From Trichostrongylus colubriformis (Eukaryota > Nematoda > Chromadorea > Rhabditida > Trichostrongylidae): DNA of 64,000 nt. Position numbers and translations under genes: made by a program. This document shows positions 1-11,745 of the stretch, piece by piece. The notes under the pieces were generated by a model. The model was not told the origin of the DNA and made no database searches. It was given only the letters and a program-made list of their open reading frames with translations. The stretch lies in NCBI GenBank assembly GCA_963978905.1, contig OZ022259.1:31287994-31351993 (forward strand), given 5' to 3'. The first letter of the stretch is position 1, and each line of letters starts with the position of its first letter.

Positions 1-175
1 TTTGGAATTCTTATTCCTTGAATAATCATATTTGTAAGTGATTGTGGAGTCGTGTGTTAGGTAAACATTATGCGTTATAATAGAAGCGGTATGAAATCGG
101 TGGTGAATTGTGCAAGCTCTGAAAAAGAAACCAAGAAGTAGATATGAGTCTTTTTTGAATCTGTCTTAATTTTAG

Positions 176-612
176 GTTCAGAAACTCGATACTGTCTCGA
201 TTTTACAGAGAGTGGACGGAATTCTGCATATGGTGCCGCTAAACCCCTTTCGCCAAGCGGTCCTGCTGGATTTGCTGTGAAAGCAATCTATGACTACACT
301 GCGGCTGATAAAGACGAGGTAAGTGCTTCACAAAGAGCTTGGCTTTTGGGTACCCTCCGCTCTAGTTTATATAAGGGACATATAAGCTTGTGGAATGGGT
401 GGTCAGAATAGTTGACATTGATTCATGGGCGAAAGTATAATAAAACAATTTTTGAGGTGTCATTTTTGGAAGGTGATGTCATTGTGAACTGTGAAAAAGT
501 GGATGATGGCTGGATGACTGGAACAGTTCAGCGCACCCTGCAATGGGGTATGCTACCTGCAAATTACGTCCAGCCACACAAGTTGCCTACTGGACTAGCC
601 AGATTTAAGTGA
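176..612 (+). CDS. lasp-1: LIM and SH3 domain protein (LASP-1/nebulin-type), last two exons
   Basis: Two exons are visible: 176-318 and 457-612, joined in phase 0 (GAG|GTAAGT donor at 319, acceptor AG at 455-456). The stop TGA is at 610-612. They encode about 98 residues that end in a complete SH3 domain: the IYDY start motif at 286-297, the DKDE|VSF join across the intron, the binding-groove W at 511-513 and the GMLPANYV C-terminal motif at 547-570. This YDYTAADxDEVSF plus GMLPANYV pattern is typical of the C-terminal SH3 domain of LASP-1, nebulette and nebulin, which bind actin-associated partners at cell-matrix and muscle attachment sites. The preceding linker is Ser/Gly/Pro-rich. The LIM domain and actin-binding repeats must lie 5' of the window; bases 1-175 are intron. 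No canonical AATAAA follows the stop. The family call is secure; the exact orthologue is inferred from the SH3 domain only. Confidence 0.88.
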
Positions 613-1529
613 AGCCTTATTTGCTTTCTCTTTCCAGTTTGTATCACTTATAGCGTATGAGGAGGATATGTTGTATCAGTCAGCTTTGAGCTCAATTTGA
701 TATGTTGTTAAGTGTTGTCAGCCGTAAATCCCTTCCTCTTTGCGTGCTATTGTTTGTCTTAGATGAGATACGTTCACTCCCGTCAATTACAGAGGATCGT
801 TTTGCTAATTAGGGGGCATTCGATGATTGCAAAAATAGAAGCAATTCCGAATTTGCTTGTAATGGCGCTTTATCTATTGCTACATTCTGTTTCTGTTTTC
901 AGATCCCAGTATAAGATCTTAGCAGTATTTATCCTATTCGATCTATTCAAAGTCATATTTTTTACGAATTGTATATATATAATTAGTCATCTATTTAAAT
1001 CGGGTTCAGAAACTTTTCATATACCACTATGACCCATTTGAGCCATTTCAAAGTCTTTGTTACTTAAGGATTGCAAGCATAATTTTCCTCTATTTTGCTG
1101 TCTCTTACAGCTTTTGCTGATAGTGAGTGGTATTGCGCTTCGTGCCTCATTTACATCGGTGTGTGATTCTGTATTTGGCGTATCCTTTCATAATATATCT
1201 ACGAATAACCTATCAGAGAATATTTCATATTTTTGTGTTTGTTTTTTTAGAAAGATAAACATTCTTATTTATGTCTCTCGTGAGATTGCTGTGGCTCTGA
1301 ACTTCCAACTAATGCCCTGATTCAGTTGATAACCATGCGTCTAACATATTATATATGAGGTAGGGTCGTTGCCAGGAATCAACGTTTATCACGCTGCAAC
1401 CTCATGTCTTCGTTTGATGATGAGGAGCGACGTGCTAAATACGCCGTAGCGCCCAAGTCGGCAAATCATGGAAAGGTAGGTGGTAGAACTTTGCTGTTTG
1501 CTTCAACAATGAGCGATGTAGCACGGGAA
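613..1529. other. 3' flank and intergenic DNA, no gene seen
   Basis: This AT-rich stretch follows the lasp-1 stop. Open frames here are short, hydrophobic and A/T-driven, with no recognisable motif or convincing splice sites. The 3'UTR of lasp-1 presumably occupies its start, but no AATAAA was found. From about 1400 a degenerate open frame leads into the reverse-transcriptase relic. Confidence 0.6.
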
Positions 1530-2820
1530 GATAAGGCCATGCACCAGCCAGAGGACACGAGGCAATTGATAGCGCTCATTAGCATATTTCTCCTATCCGT
1601 GGTGCTCAAGCTTTTTTCTCGCATCATTCTCAGTCGCATGTGTCGCACTCTCACTATGAATACGCGCAGAGAGCAAGCCGTGTTTCGTGAAGGATTTTCG
1701 ACTATCGACCATATTCACGTCGTTTCACAACTCACGTAACGCTGTAGAGAGTACCGGCTTCCGTTATGCTTCCTCTTTATCGATTTCAAGAAAGCATTTG
1801 ACACAATCGAACATCAGGCGGTGCTTAATGCTCTCATTACGTTCGGAGGTTCTCGGCGATACATCGAAGTAATACGCCAGTGCAACATGGGCTGCTTCAC
1901 TGACATCAACTTGCTGAATAGTCCAGTTCGTGTGGGAATTCAACGCGGAGTGCGGCAAGACGAGGTTATCTCTCCGAACTGTTTTCCGCCGCTCTCGAGC
2001 TCGTGATGCGAAACATTGAGCTTCCTTGCGGCGTTGCTATAGATGGTGAGAAGCTCCAGTATCTGCTCTTTGCGGACGACATCATCCTTATCGGTACTAA
2101 GCCGTCTACGCTCGAGAATTCATTGAGAATTCTTCGCGAAGCCGTACGCCTTACCGGGCTCCAAATCCATCCAGGAAAAACTCAGTGGATGAAGAACAGT
2201 TACGTGGAGGAGTACAGTATACACCTGGAGGGCTCTGTAATCGAAAAAGTCTCCTAGTACGTCTTTCTCGGTCAGGCAATCACCATGGATAACGACCTCA
2301 CAGCCGAGATCAGCCGGCGCCGTAAAGCAGGATGGCCCGCGTTCAATAAGTATCGAGTTCTCACCGACAAGCGGCTCGACGCTCAGAACTGAGGTCAAGT
2401 GTTCAGTACCCATGTCCTCCCAGCTTTAGTTACAGATGCGAGACATGGAATACAACTCGGGCTGAGGAGGACAGGCTGGCAATGACGCAAAGGGCTATGG
2501 AACGAACTATGTGTGGAGTGTCGGTTATGCAAAAGATCCCCAGTCGCGAGATCAGGAGGCGACCTGCGTTAGAGACGTGATCGAAACCATATACGATTCA
2601 AAGAAGCAATGGGCCAGACATGTTGCCCGCCTCCGAGATAACCGATGGACGTGCCGAGTTAGCGACTGGTACCCTCGTGGGGTGAAGAGACCGCTGGGAA
2701 GACCACCAATCTGATGGAGCGATCCACTGAAGAAGATCTTTGGTCAAAGATGGCGGCAAGTGGCAAGGAATGGCGACGCTTAGCACAGATGTGTCCTGCA
2801 AGGATGGCGTGACCACCCTT
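1530..2820 (+). mobile_element. Decayed LINE reverse transcriptase (non-LTR retrotransposon relic)
   Basis: Broken reading frames on the plus strand spell an ordered reverse transcriptase. The fingers motif resembling LLSVVxKLF is near 1590-1625 and the FREGFSTIDHIH block is at about 1680-1725. A GVRQDE-like block is near 1950. The catalytic FADD box is at 2069-2080 with the usual downstream TGLQIHPGKTQ segment, and the C-terminal DNRW/W.PR/GRPP block is at about 2638-2712. These blocks match the endonuclease-reverse transcriptase family common in hookworm genomes. Several frameshifts and in-frame stops (for example near 1735, 1990 and 2255) make it non-functional. The N-terminal endonuclease is missing, so this is a 5'-truncated dead copy. 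No poly-A tail or target duplication was clear. Confidence 0.85.
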
Positions 2821-3420
2821 GAAGAGCGGACTTCAAGGTATTAGCATATTTCTTGTAGTAAAAGACAGGGTTTCGTTCACTGGATATTTAGGAACTTCTT
2901 AGATTCATGGCTCATCAGCAAGCGTTTGAAAAACAAAGTAAAACGACTCGTTCTTCACATCTTTTCACTACATATTGAATTGGATTAGTTGATCAGCGGC
3001 TGAAAACGTCAGTCACAAAAGTCCGTGATGATAGCTGGGTGCCCATTATTTTTTGGTGCAGAATTAGAGTTTAAAAGGTTAGGAATGCGAACTGCTGGCA
3101 CACGACAATAAGTTATAGATTTGTTTAGGTATTTGATACCTTCACCTTCTGAGAATTTTGCAAGCGATGGGCATATTCTTAACGGGGCTGGGGATGTTGA
3201 GGAAGTGGTACAAAAATTACCGGGAGCGTAAGGCGATTTCGTAGGATTTTTATTTTTATTCATTTGTTTCTAAGCTTTAAAGAATAAATGTATAAAAATT
3301 TATTTTATCTAGGCTTTTACAGCTCTTTTAGAGTAGTTTTCTTCTGAAGGGTATAAAATTGTCGCTAGAGAATTACCAAATGCCAATAACATTGATAAGT
3401 TAGGTGAAACGGTTGGAAAT
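2821..3420. other. Intergenic DNA upstream of ess-2
   Basis: AT-rich sequence between the LINE relic and a foldback element. The missing first coding exon of ess-2 could lie here or within 3421-3806. I tested in-frame ATG-plus-donor pairs and found none that is convincing. Confidence 0.5.
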
Positions 3421-3728
3421 ACACTACAAAGTGATATACGAGGGTGAATTTGTAATTTTAGGGGAAATGCATGGAAAAGTAATACCGCGAGTGGGAAATT
3501 AAAAAAAAGGCGACCCGGGCTTTTCAAGGAAGGCATTACGAAATCGGATTCAATCACATGAAAAGATGAGACCATAGGCGCAATCAGATTTTTTAGAGCA
3601 TTAATTGGCATCTTATCGTCTCGAGAAATGCTGGGAATGATCAAAGTTTTTTTCAAAATTTTACGCTTTCAATTCTAATTGTGAAGTGTGGGTCAGGCTA
3701 TCATTCACCCTCGTATATCACTTAGTGT
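3421..3728. repeat. Foldback (MITE-like) element upstream of the ess-2 coding exons
   Basis: The left arm at 3421-3449 and the right arm at 3702-3728 are inverted copies sharing the core AGTGATATACGAGGGTGAAT, with about 250 bp between them. The outer bases (ACACTA / TAGTGTG) also pair, with one small indel. The structure is that of a miniature inverted-repeat element. No clear target duplication was identified. It lies between the LINE relic and the first visible ess-2 exon, so it may sit in the promoter or the first intron. Confidence 0.7.
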
Positions 3729-3806
3729 GCTTCCATCCGTTCCAGTATTTTATCTTCTAGCAGCATTCGATTGCTTAGTGATCTGCTGATCAGTAACAAT
3801 TTGTAG

Positions 3807-6800
3807 GTGGTGAAACTATCCCCCAAACGACTGCAAACGAAACGGGAAGTACGCACGGTACTGCCAGAAGAGCAGTATTTGGCGAAGCTAGAAAAAATCA
3901 TTGTAAGGGACTACTTTCCTGATCTTCCCAAGCTCAAGGTATGGTTTTATCATAATATATTCACTTCCTAGTGTTGCAGATTTTTTTAGAGCTGAATCAT
4001 GAACTGTTCATTTTTCTCAGGCTCAAACAGAGTATATGGATGCAGTGAAACGCAATGATATAGCCAAAATGCGTGAACTGCAGTTGCGTTATCACACTAG
4101 TCGTCGAACGGATCGAAGGTAAGATTTACAAATACTTTCGCTTTAAATACTTGAGGGAAATTTTCGTCTCAGAACGAGTCCAGCAAACACGACCGCTACC
4201 TCTCCTGGGCACCAAGCTCGCGCTCCAACGTCTCCTGTAAATTTTGATCCGGACACGCCTGGTCCAAGTCGACCACCCGATTCATTACAAGCTACACCGC
4301 TGCCCTATGCGAATCGTGAAGGTGACAACGAGGTACGGCTTCTTTCTTATTTATTTGTTTAATTTATGTTTGTGTGTACTTAATTTGGTGATTGGAATGA
4401 TTTTCGCTTTCAGGCTTTGAAGGAAGATGCGAAAAAAGGAAAAGCTAAACCGGAGGAACTATCAGTGGATGCATACATGAACAAGTTCACATCGGAAGAT
4501 AATGCTTCATTCGAGGAGTTAGCAGCAGTCGAACTGGCAAAGGAACGAGCGAAAAAGGGTTGGATCGAAGAAGCAGAGCGAAAGCATAACGCGAAAATGG
4601 TAATCGAAGTCCTTTTTTTGGTTTCAATTTTACATTCAATAGGATTAGTGGACTGATATGAGGATTTCCACCACCTGAATCTTTGTTCCTTTACTTGCTT
4701 TCAATTCCTTTTAATCCATCAGACTTTCTCATTTTCCTTCCATATTTTCCACACTTTTTTAAATGATATCTGCTCTGAAATGAAACCCTCACACACACCG
4801 AAGACTAGTAATTGTTATAGCAAAGGTACAATAAAGGACTGAATAGTATCATGACACTTTTCTAGGTCACTTATGGCGAGCTACCCGCATCAGCTGATCT
4901 GCAGCTGGCGATAAAATATGACCCCGAATTCGACAAAGGTAGATCCAATTTCCATTTTCCTTACAGTTATAAGTTTACAACTTTACTATCAAAATGCAGT
5001 GCAAAATGTGTTGATGTACAGCTTTATTGTCTTCATTTACTCTGTTTTTTTTTTCATCCATTTTGAATGAGATTTTTTTTAGCAAAACCTAAGGAAGTTG
5101 ATAACTGGAGCTACACTGCTCGGAACTCAGTGCTATTTCATTTGGAAGGAGCTCCTTTGACTGCAGCCGAACGTATTGAACAAGCCCGCAGAAATCAGCG
5201 AGTTATCAACAAGACAGGCACCCGATTTTCAGAGGATATCAAGAACAAACCTTCAGAAGTAGGTATTCTCCTCTGGTTCAGGAAGTTACTCAGATTCAGC
5301 GCCTCTATGAAACAGTTTATCCAATTAATTGATATATAGTTAATAATATTACTTTCTGGTATCGTGCTCTACACCTTACGTCAGTGTTCTTTATGCATTT
5401 TCTTAACTTTCGCAGTGACTGTCTTTGAAATTCCGCTCATTAATTCCTTTTCCAGTCAGGCAAACAGTAAGAGCTACACCCGTGAGCGGCAGGCCATTTG
5501 GTTGTAGCTGGGTTCCGTATTACCTGATGTTATTAAAAGCTGCGGAACCGATGTATACTATACGAATTTCAATTTAATAGCAAACGATTATGGCCTATAT
5601 GAGTAGCACTCTCAATAATTCAGGCATCGATGGCAAGAGCTAGTATGATGCAATTGGCGAATAATGCTGGTAAAGTGGACGCCCAAGGCCATGAAGTCGG
5701 ACTGAATAGCAAAACGTTAGGGTTGGTAGCGACACCAAGCCCAGCTCCTGGTACGTTTTCCGGTTTTCCATGTGTTTATGGCAGACGAATGGGGCTCTGA
5801 AGAGTCGCAGCGGATTTACATGCATGGAAAGGATCCCATAAGATCAATCTATTTCAAATACCACTACAACTCTAAATAGTAATCGATTGTGCAACGAATT
5901 TTAATAGAGAGTGAATCCTTCTTCGAATTTCTCGATTTTCATGGCCGTCAGCTCCGTCAATAAGTTGCAAATGAATCAGTTGCTTTCATTGTTTTCATCA
6001 TTGGTTCGCTTATATTTTACTTTTGAATTAACTATTAGGTTGGACGGGAAGTTCTGGGACACCTTGTGAGAAAAATTCAATTTATTTTAATTTTACTCAC
6101 ATGTAACTTCAGTCACCAAAGTATGCACCATCGTGATCTACAATGTACTGCCAACGCTCAGGAAGATAATAGATACTTTGCCCATGGAAGTCTGGGGATT
6201 TCTGGTCGAAGAAAGTCTGGAGGTCGATTTTGAGATCATCGTCATCTTTGAGCTGCCGTCCGTCTAGGAAGTGGGTTAGAGATCGGAGTAGGTGGTAGTC
6301 AGTTGGGGCCATGTCCGAAGATTACGATGGACGGGGGAGCTTCGTCCAACTAAGGTCCTGGATCTTTTGGCACGTCAACTTTGCCACATGTGGGCGAGCG
6401 TGGTCGTGGAGGAAGAAGTCTAGAGCCATTTTTTCGGTAATTTTTGCGGCTACGTTGTCCAATTGCCTGCAGTAGAGATCGCCAGGGACTGCCGTGCTGA
6501 ATGGTAACAGTTTCCCTTTTTTTTGAAAATTTAGAAAAAATCACATTTTTTTCTCAGTGCAAATTTTTGGAATTTTTCCTGTTCCAATTTGAGCCGATCG
6601 AGCCATCGGGCTGCCGCCATATGAGAGACAGTACCTGGGTCCATCGACTGGTTAATTTTGTTAGTGGCCTCGCATGCTGAGGAACCGAGGCGGTGTTCGT
6701 GAATTTCGCACCTTTCGCGAAATTGCCGTAAATTCACTGCTAGTTGAAGCCGTAGAGAATATGAATGTGCTATTCAGAAGCCCTTTTCAGACGCTTCATA

Positions 6801-8258
6801 TACCCCCCACTACCAAATGCTCCCGAAGCTTTACAGGTTTCTACAGGAAAAAACAAAAAGTGTCCCAGAACTTCCCGTCCAACCTAATATTAATATTTTA
6901 TAGGCATTGACGACTCACCTTTGATGACGTGGGGAGAAATAGATGGGACTCCGTTCCGATTGGATGCCGCTGATATCCAACCAGCCCCCGGAAGTGGACC
7001 ATCGTTCAAGGTAACGTTTTGCCATCTTGAGAATGAGAGTTTTCTCAAGATGTAGAGATAAGCGGCTCCTCGGAAATAAGCTGAACACTGCTCATGTAGT
7101 ATTAAGTGCTACTGATATCTCGCAGTCGGGCAAGCCAGGTTGATGTTAGGGGTATATAGATAACTGCTAAGGGCAGCTTCCTTCACGAAAACTTTTGTCA
7201 GTATATATGCTTACCTGATTTACTCTATTTTGTCAAGCTGCGGTCCCTGTGACGCATCATACGACCTCCACTTCTCGCAAGTACTCTAATTTTTGAACCG
7301 AGCGCATCGCAGAGTATCACGATTGCGAAGTAGAAGCCATGTTCGACTCTCTATGAACCTCGGCATTGCTTCAAATGTAGTATTTAGTGTTCAACTGCTT
7401 GGAGGTTGTTAAAAAATTTCAGAATTCAGAAAGAATTTCAGAAAGGTATGCCTGAGATATTTGGTCGGGTAAGCCATGACTTGACTTTTTCCCTCTTTTA
7501 GGCTCCGAAGAAGGCGAATTCGCCGAAACGTCAGCCAATAAAGAATTGTTAGCAACCTCCAAGCAGTTGAACACTAAAAACTATATCACGATTGCATTAG
7601 GCTTCTTTAGGAATCAAAAATGAAGCGCAAGATGCAGCGATAGTACGTCTGTGAAAGCAACAAGGCTTATTTATTCTAGATGCCTGAAGTGCCGTTCCGT
7701 GAGCAAGTAGCCCAGGGAATTACTGACACAATCGCAAAACGGTACCGTGATAAACGACGTGCTGCGATGGAGACTGCCGAGAAGGCTCAGTAAGCTCTTT
7801 CGGATTGTATGGACTTGGCCAGTTAGGTGACTCTACGTAAATGGCTTAACTTTTCCAGTAGAACGCCACGATTCGGTTCGGCTCGTTCTTCTGCTTTATC
7901 GATGGCCACACTTTCACCCGCAGCTCGTCGATTGGCCTCCAACAAACTCGGCATACGTTTGCCGTCATCTGCTCATCACTTACGCGTGCTTACACCTACA
8001 AGGTAATTTGGCTTTATTTTTTTTTTGAAATTAATTGCTCTTTTTTGAATCTTATCATTAACATTTTCCAGAGTGGGAAGCACACGACTGACTCCTGGCT
8101 TGCGATCTGGATCGAACACCCCATCCGGCAAAGAAACACCTAAGTTAGTGGCAACGAAGAAGCCAGCAGTGGCATCATCCATCACTGACAATCTCATGCC
8201 AGTGTCCACAGATGAGAGTGCAGCTTCGAATCGTCCCACTGCTGGTGATTTCTTCTAA
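3807..8258 (+). CDS. ess-2: ESS-2 / DGCR14 (Es2) nuclear splicing-associated protein, eleven exons, first exon not found
   Basis: The exons are 3807-3938, 4021-4118, 4173-4332, 4414-4599, 4866-4938, 5083-5258, 5624-5750, 6904-7010, 7680-7789, 7859-8002 and 8072-8258. All phases agree and the total is exactly 1500 nt (499 residues plus stop), close to the length of human ESS2. Family landmarks occur in order: VLPEEQYLAKLEKII-RDYFPDLPKL at the N-terminus, FTSEDNASF in exon 4, an NSVLF block with TRF in exon 6, VATPSPAPG in exon 7, PLMTWGEI in exon 8, the MPEVP helix in exon 9, LSPAARRL in exon 10 and ITDNL plus the terminal GDFF in exon 11. The family associates with spliceosomal C complexes and aids accurate pre-mRNA splicing. 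There is no ATG before the first internal motif, and an in-frame TAG forms part of the acceptor at 3804-3806, so a short upstream exon is missing. A mariner relic and a foldback occupy two of the introns. The gene looks intact. Confidence 0.93.
6035..6887 (-). mobile_element. Internally deleted mariner transposon in an ess-2 intron
   Basis: Perfect 28-bp terminal inverted repeats (starting TTAGGTTGGACGGGAAG) lie at 6035-6062 and 6860-6887, flanked by TA duplications at 6033-6034 and 6888-6889. Minus-strand frames read as mariner transposase fragments. The N-terminal helix-turn-helix part (HEHRLGSSACEATNKINQ, GTVSHMAAARW) is at about 6590-6720. The C-terminal catalytic part (DFFLHDHARPHVAK, then MAPTDYHLLRSL) is at about 6250-6420. 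The middle is deleted (853 bp against about 1.3 kb for full-length elements), and there is an in-frame stop before MAPTD. It cannot encode active transposase but keeps intact ends. It is inserted between exons 5624-5750 and 6904-7010 of ess-2, in antisense orientation, where it is spliced out. Confidence 0.93.
7381..7580. repeat. Foldback repeat in the intron before ess-2 exon 7680-7789
   Basis: Inverted arms 7381-7412 and 7549-7580 share TTAGTGTTCAACTGCTTGG and continue into GGTTG(T/C)TAA with one mismatch, around a spacer of about 136 bp. The spacer contains a good-looking decoy acceptor (CTCTTTTAG at about 7500) followed by a 16-codon frame ending in TAG. The true exon is 7680-7789, which continues the family protein correctly. 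Confidence 0.75.
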
Positions 8259-10078
8259 TTTCCTATTCAAAGTTGTATTTTATAGAGCTCACCTAGTTGT
8301 TTATCATGCAATTTGATTTCTATATCTTTTATTAGTCGTGTCAGAGCTTTTCAAAGACATCCACTTTTTGCAAAGCTGGCCATTTGCACTTTCTTTTTTT
8401 TCCTTGTAATTTAAATTTACCCTTCATACGTTCATGTGGTTGTGGTATAGTGTTTGTTCGACGCGAGATTTTGTCATTTGGCTAGCTCATAGTGACTCAT
8501 CGTCTCCTTATTGTTCACCTTCATTGAATTGCCTTATGTGGGCGAAGTGCGTTCGCGATTACTCATTCTGGGAGTGTGTTGTGATTCATAAACTCATTCC
8601 AGTTGTTATGAAAGTTCCTAGTGAGTTTGGTGATTCTGAGGGCATGAACAGCCGTTTCGTCATTGGTAAGGATTGCTGTATTCAATACTGAGCAATCTTC
8701 ATGATCAAAGAACCGAATAAAGTGAAATGGAACGGTTCAGGCAGGGACCATGGACGAGTTATTACAGTTAACAGTATATTTCAAGGTTCTTTGTGGCTTC
8801 TCAAAAGGTTTACAAGGTACATCTCTTATCCTTATATTGCTCGTTCAATAGCTCAAGCTAACACCAGTAAGACCTTTCCGTCCCTAGTGAAGGGTGAAGC
8901 GAACTAGCCTTGCATTTTGAGGTGGAATCTGATGATTATAGTAGTGTAGTTTGTTGGATCTAAAAAGTTCCACTCGTTCTCAATTCGAGGGTCTTGGGTG
9001 TGGTTGCAGCGCCATTTACACTGCACGCTCTCAACGTGCTGTCACCAGGGCATTCCCAGGTGTCGAGGAAAATAGCGGTTCAGTACGATCCCCTCAAGGA
9101 AGACTAAATACGATCCCTTGTAGATCCCTGCGCTATCAGTAACTGTTGCCAGATTGCATAGCTGCAATGCGTTTTATTGCTGTATGTCCTTTCCTGAGAC
9201 AAAAATAAGCAATCGTTCGTTTTTTTTTCAGAGCATGCAAAGGCAAAAGCCTTCTCATGACTACTTCAAAAACTATTTCAAATGCTGTGATCATTCAAAT
9301 CATCTATGAATCATTCAAAAAAATTTTCCTAAGATCAAGTGAGTTGTCACTAGAGAATTCTCTCAGACAAGGGTCATCCAGGGTCAAGCATGGCTTGAGA
9401 GGTCCTCAGTGGGGTCCTATTATTGGTTAAGAAGAGCCTTGTATTCAGTGAGCAACTTTGTCGGGGATACCTCAACGACATGTATGCTTTTAGTCTCTGG
9501 ACCGGTGATCTTCAAAAAGGTGTCATCAAGCGATAACCATGATTTGCGCAAGGTGGTGGTACTGTGATTGTCGTTCGATTCAGTTTTTCGTATAACAACA
9601 ACATCGCATCGTCATGACATGAGGGATGGAGAGGGGGGGGGGGAGGACGCTTCATTTCTCAGAAATTTCCCTTGGAGCAGTACTTGATCCTGCTACTGGC
9701 TCGTGAGGCGGTAGGAAGCATTCCACCAATAATCCCAAGGTTTCTCTACAATTTCGTTTAGGTAGTTCACGGCACTTTCATATGATTCCGGTAATCTGGG
9801 GTTTTTGGAGAGGCGGCTTCTTGAGAGCCTTTCGTTTTTCCAAGCTCCGAAGAGGAAATGTCAGCCAATTATTATTGCAAATCCTAGTGGAAAGCGCAAG
9901 AAAATCGTCATTCCTTATCTAAAGGAGGCATGTTGAGAATCATTACAAACCAAGTTTAATCAGAGTTACTTGAAGGTTACCCTGATAAGTTCTAGCAAAA
10001 CATCCACCAGTTGTAGGTCGTGTATCTGCAGACCATTGTTTGGTCAGATCACAATTTATTACCACCGCGTTTCTAGTA
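8259..10078. other. Downstream flank of ess-2, no gene seen
   Basis: Contains the presumed ess-2 3'UTR (no AATAAA found), short open frames without recognisable motifs, and a G-run at about 9627-9642. A short frame at 9841-9930 loosely resembles the decoy exon in the ess-2 intron (APKR..QPI) but lacks a convincing acceptor and stops quickly. Confidence 0.5.
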
Positions 10079-10080
10079 TA

Positions 10081-10820
10081 TAGGGGGTGCCAAAAAAGTA
10101 ATTTTGCCCACGGCTCACATCTCCCAATTATACAAAACATAGGGAAACGAAAGAAATGAAAGTATTGGGCAAAATATACCCGAAATGTTCCTCTAAGAAC
10201 AGGGACAAGCTGAGACTTACTACTTTCATTTTCATAAAAATATAGAACCTTTTAGCGGCGCAGTCGGGCTTCGGAGCACCCACGGTATCAAGGTCCCCTT
10301 AAAACAGTGGAGCCGGGTTCCATGGTAGGTCTTTTGTGGGAAGCTTCCTAAGGATTGGCCCTTCGGTTCATAGAAGTCACAGAGCCCCTGCTGCTTGGAC
10401 AAGGCTGTTATGATCCGAAGTATCATTTTCATGCCCAAATCCGCCTCCGGAGGGGTTTCAGTGGTAAGTGCACGTTTTGGCTCTTGGAAACGAAGGGCGC
10501 TGGGAACCCGAAAAAAACGGGATCCTGAAGAACACCACCCAATGTGAATCCCCTTAGGTACCCAGAGTGAACGGACGTCAGCAAGGTTGTGAACGAGGGC
10601 GATGAAATTTCGGATTTTGCCCAGTTGAGGTGACACATCTTGTTCGCTATTTCCTCGCTCCCGTTCCTGCTCGTGCAGGAGGCTGCCACGGAGTGTAGTG
10701 ATAGAGTGAGGTCTGCTCTTGAATCTGGGGATGTGAATACCTCAACAGAATTTGCCGTAGTTCGACTAAAGTGGGGTGAAAGTGGACGAGACAAAGTTAC
10801 TTTTTTTTTGGCACCCCCTG
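10081..10820 (-). mobile_element. TA-flanked Tc1/mariner-like non-autonomous element, copy 1
   Basis: The ends are inverted repeats of (C/T)AGGGGGTGCCAAAAAA flanked by TA at 10079-10080 and 10821-10822. The 740-bp interior is the reverse complement of the copy at 12627-13361 and of the diverged copy at 46938-47536. Minus-strand frames of 134 and 138 codons are open here but are broken in the sister copies, and neither contains a transposase motif. The TA target and terminal sequence suggest the Tc1/mariner superfamily. It is likely mobilised in trans. Confidence 0.85.
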
Positions 10821-10822
10821 TA

Positions 10823-11495
10823 TATTGGAGGCGTATGGCATACATAGAAGATTGAACAATTCTCCCATATTCTCACTCTCATAGAAATACGTCCATAAAC
10901 GGAAACTCTCCATTCGCATAGCCTATCGCCCAGCCGTTCTCATTCCTACCTCGACATAAAATCTTGGGTTTTCCCTTTTCGGGAAAGAGTATGTGAATCG
11001 TTTATTGCACTAGAGTATGGTTCTTGGGTGGGACACTGAGAAGGGCGTTTCCTTTCGATCGCTGCAAATAGGTGCCCTTTCAAGGACCAGATAATCCCCT
11101 TCGTCAACAATAGGCGAGTGTTAGTGGACTCTCACGAAGAAGTGCTTGACTCAAAGCTGGCACCGCTGTGAAAATCAAGCCTTCCTAAGCAAAAACGTAT
11201 AATACAAACATGTATATGCCCTGGAGAAAGTACAGATGCTGGGCTTAAATCAATAATCTCAAATGTTCAGTGAGGCAGCTGTGTTGGGATGAGCCACTCA
11301 TTCATCTTCTACTGAGTATTGCAAAGATATTCGGAAGCGATCTATCCCATGCATTGACTTGGGAACTAATGGACATATCGGTGTATTTATTCTCCTAGAT
11401 CATTCTGACACTGATTAGGTGACCCCACACAAATAAAGGCCTTGGTCGGAGAAAGCAGTGATCCAGGATTAGATCCCCTACAGAGAGTGGCAGCG
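10823..11495. other. Intergenic DNA, nothing recognised
   Basis: Mixed-composition sequence between two repeats. No coding motif, RNA gene or further inverted repeat was recognised. Confidence 0.5.
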
Positions 11496-11499
11496 TGAC

Positions 11500-11745
11500 G
11501 ATGGGTATGTATCGTTAGGATAGAATTTCGCAATGCGGCGTGCGGTGTGCCACGAGACGAGTGTGATGTATGGAGACGCATGTAAATGGTTCCCTGGGCA
11601 ATTGCCGTGTTCTACGCTCAAAATAAGGGGCAGGGCACAATAGTCGCTATAGGACCCAACTACGTACAGCTCCTTAGCCTGCATGCGTCGCGCCGCAAGC
11701 CGCGTACACCGCCTTATGCTGTCTTGAGGATACACACCACGTCCG
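11500..11745. repeat. Foldback element, family C-like (imperfect arms)
   Basis: The left side (GGGTATGTATCGTTAGGATAG followed by GCGGCGTGCGG) is matched in inverted orientation by the right side (GCGCCGCAAGCCGCG ... GTCTTGAGGATACACACC). The sequence TTAGGATAGAATTTCGCAATGCG also resembles the left arm of the foldback at 17711. The arms are imperfect and the limits approximate. Confidence 0.5.

Noticed and set aside
2905..2945. ATG at about 2907 (MAHQQAF...) as the missing first exon of ess-2
   Set aside because: The only nearby donor leaves phase 1, whereas the next exon must be joined in phase 0.
10232..10845. 134- and 138-codon minus-strand frames inside the TA-flanked element
   Set aside because: The frames are broken in the sister copy at 12627-13361 and contain no transposase motif.
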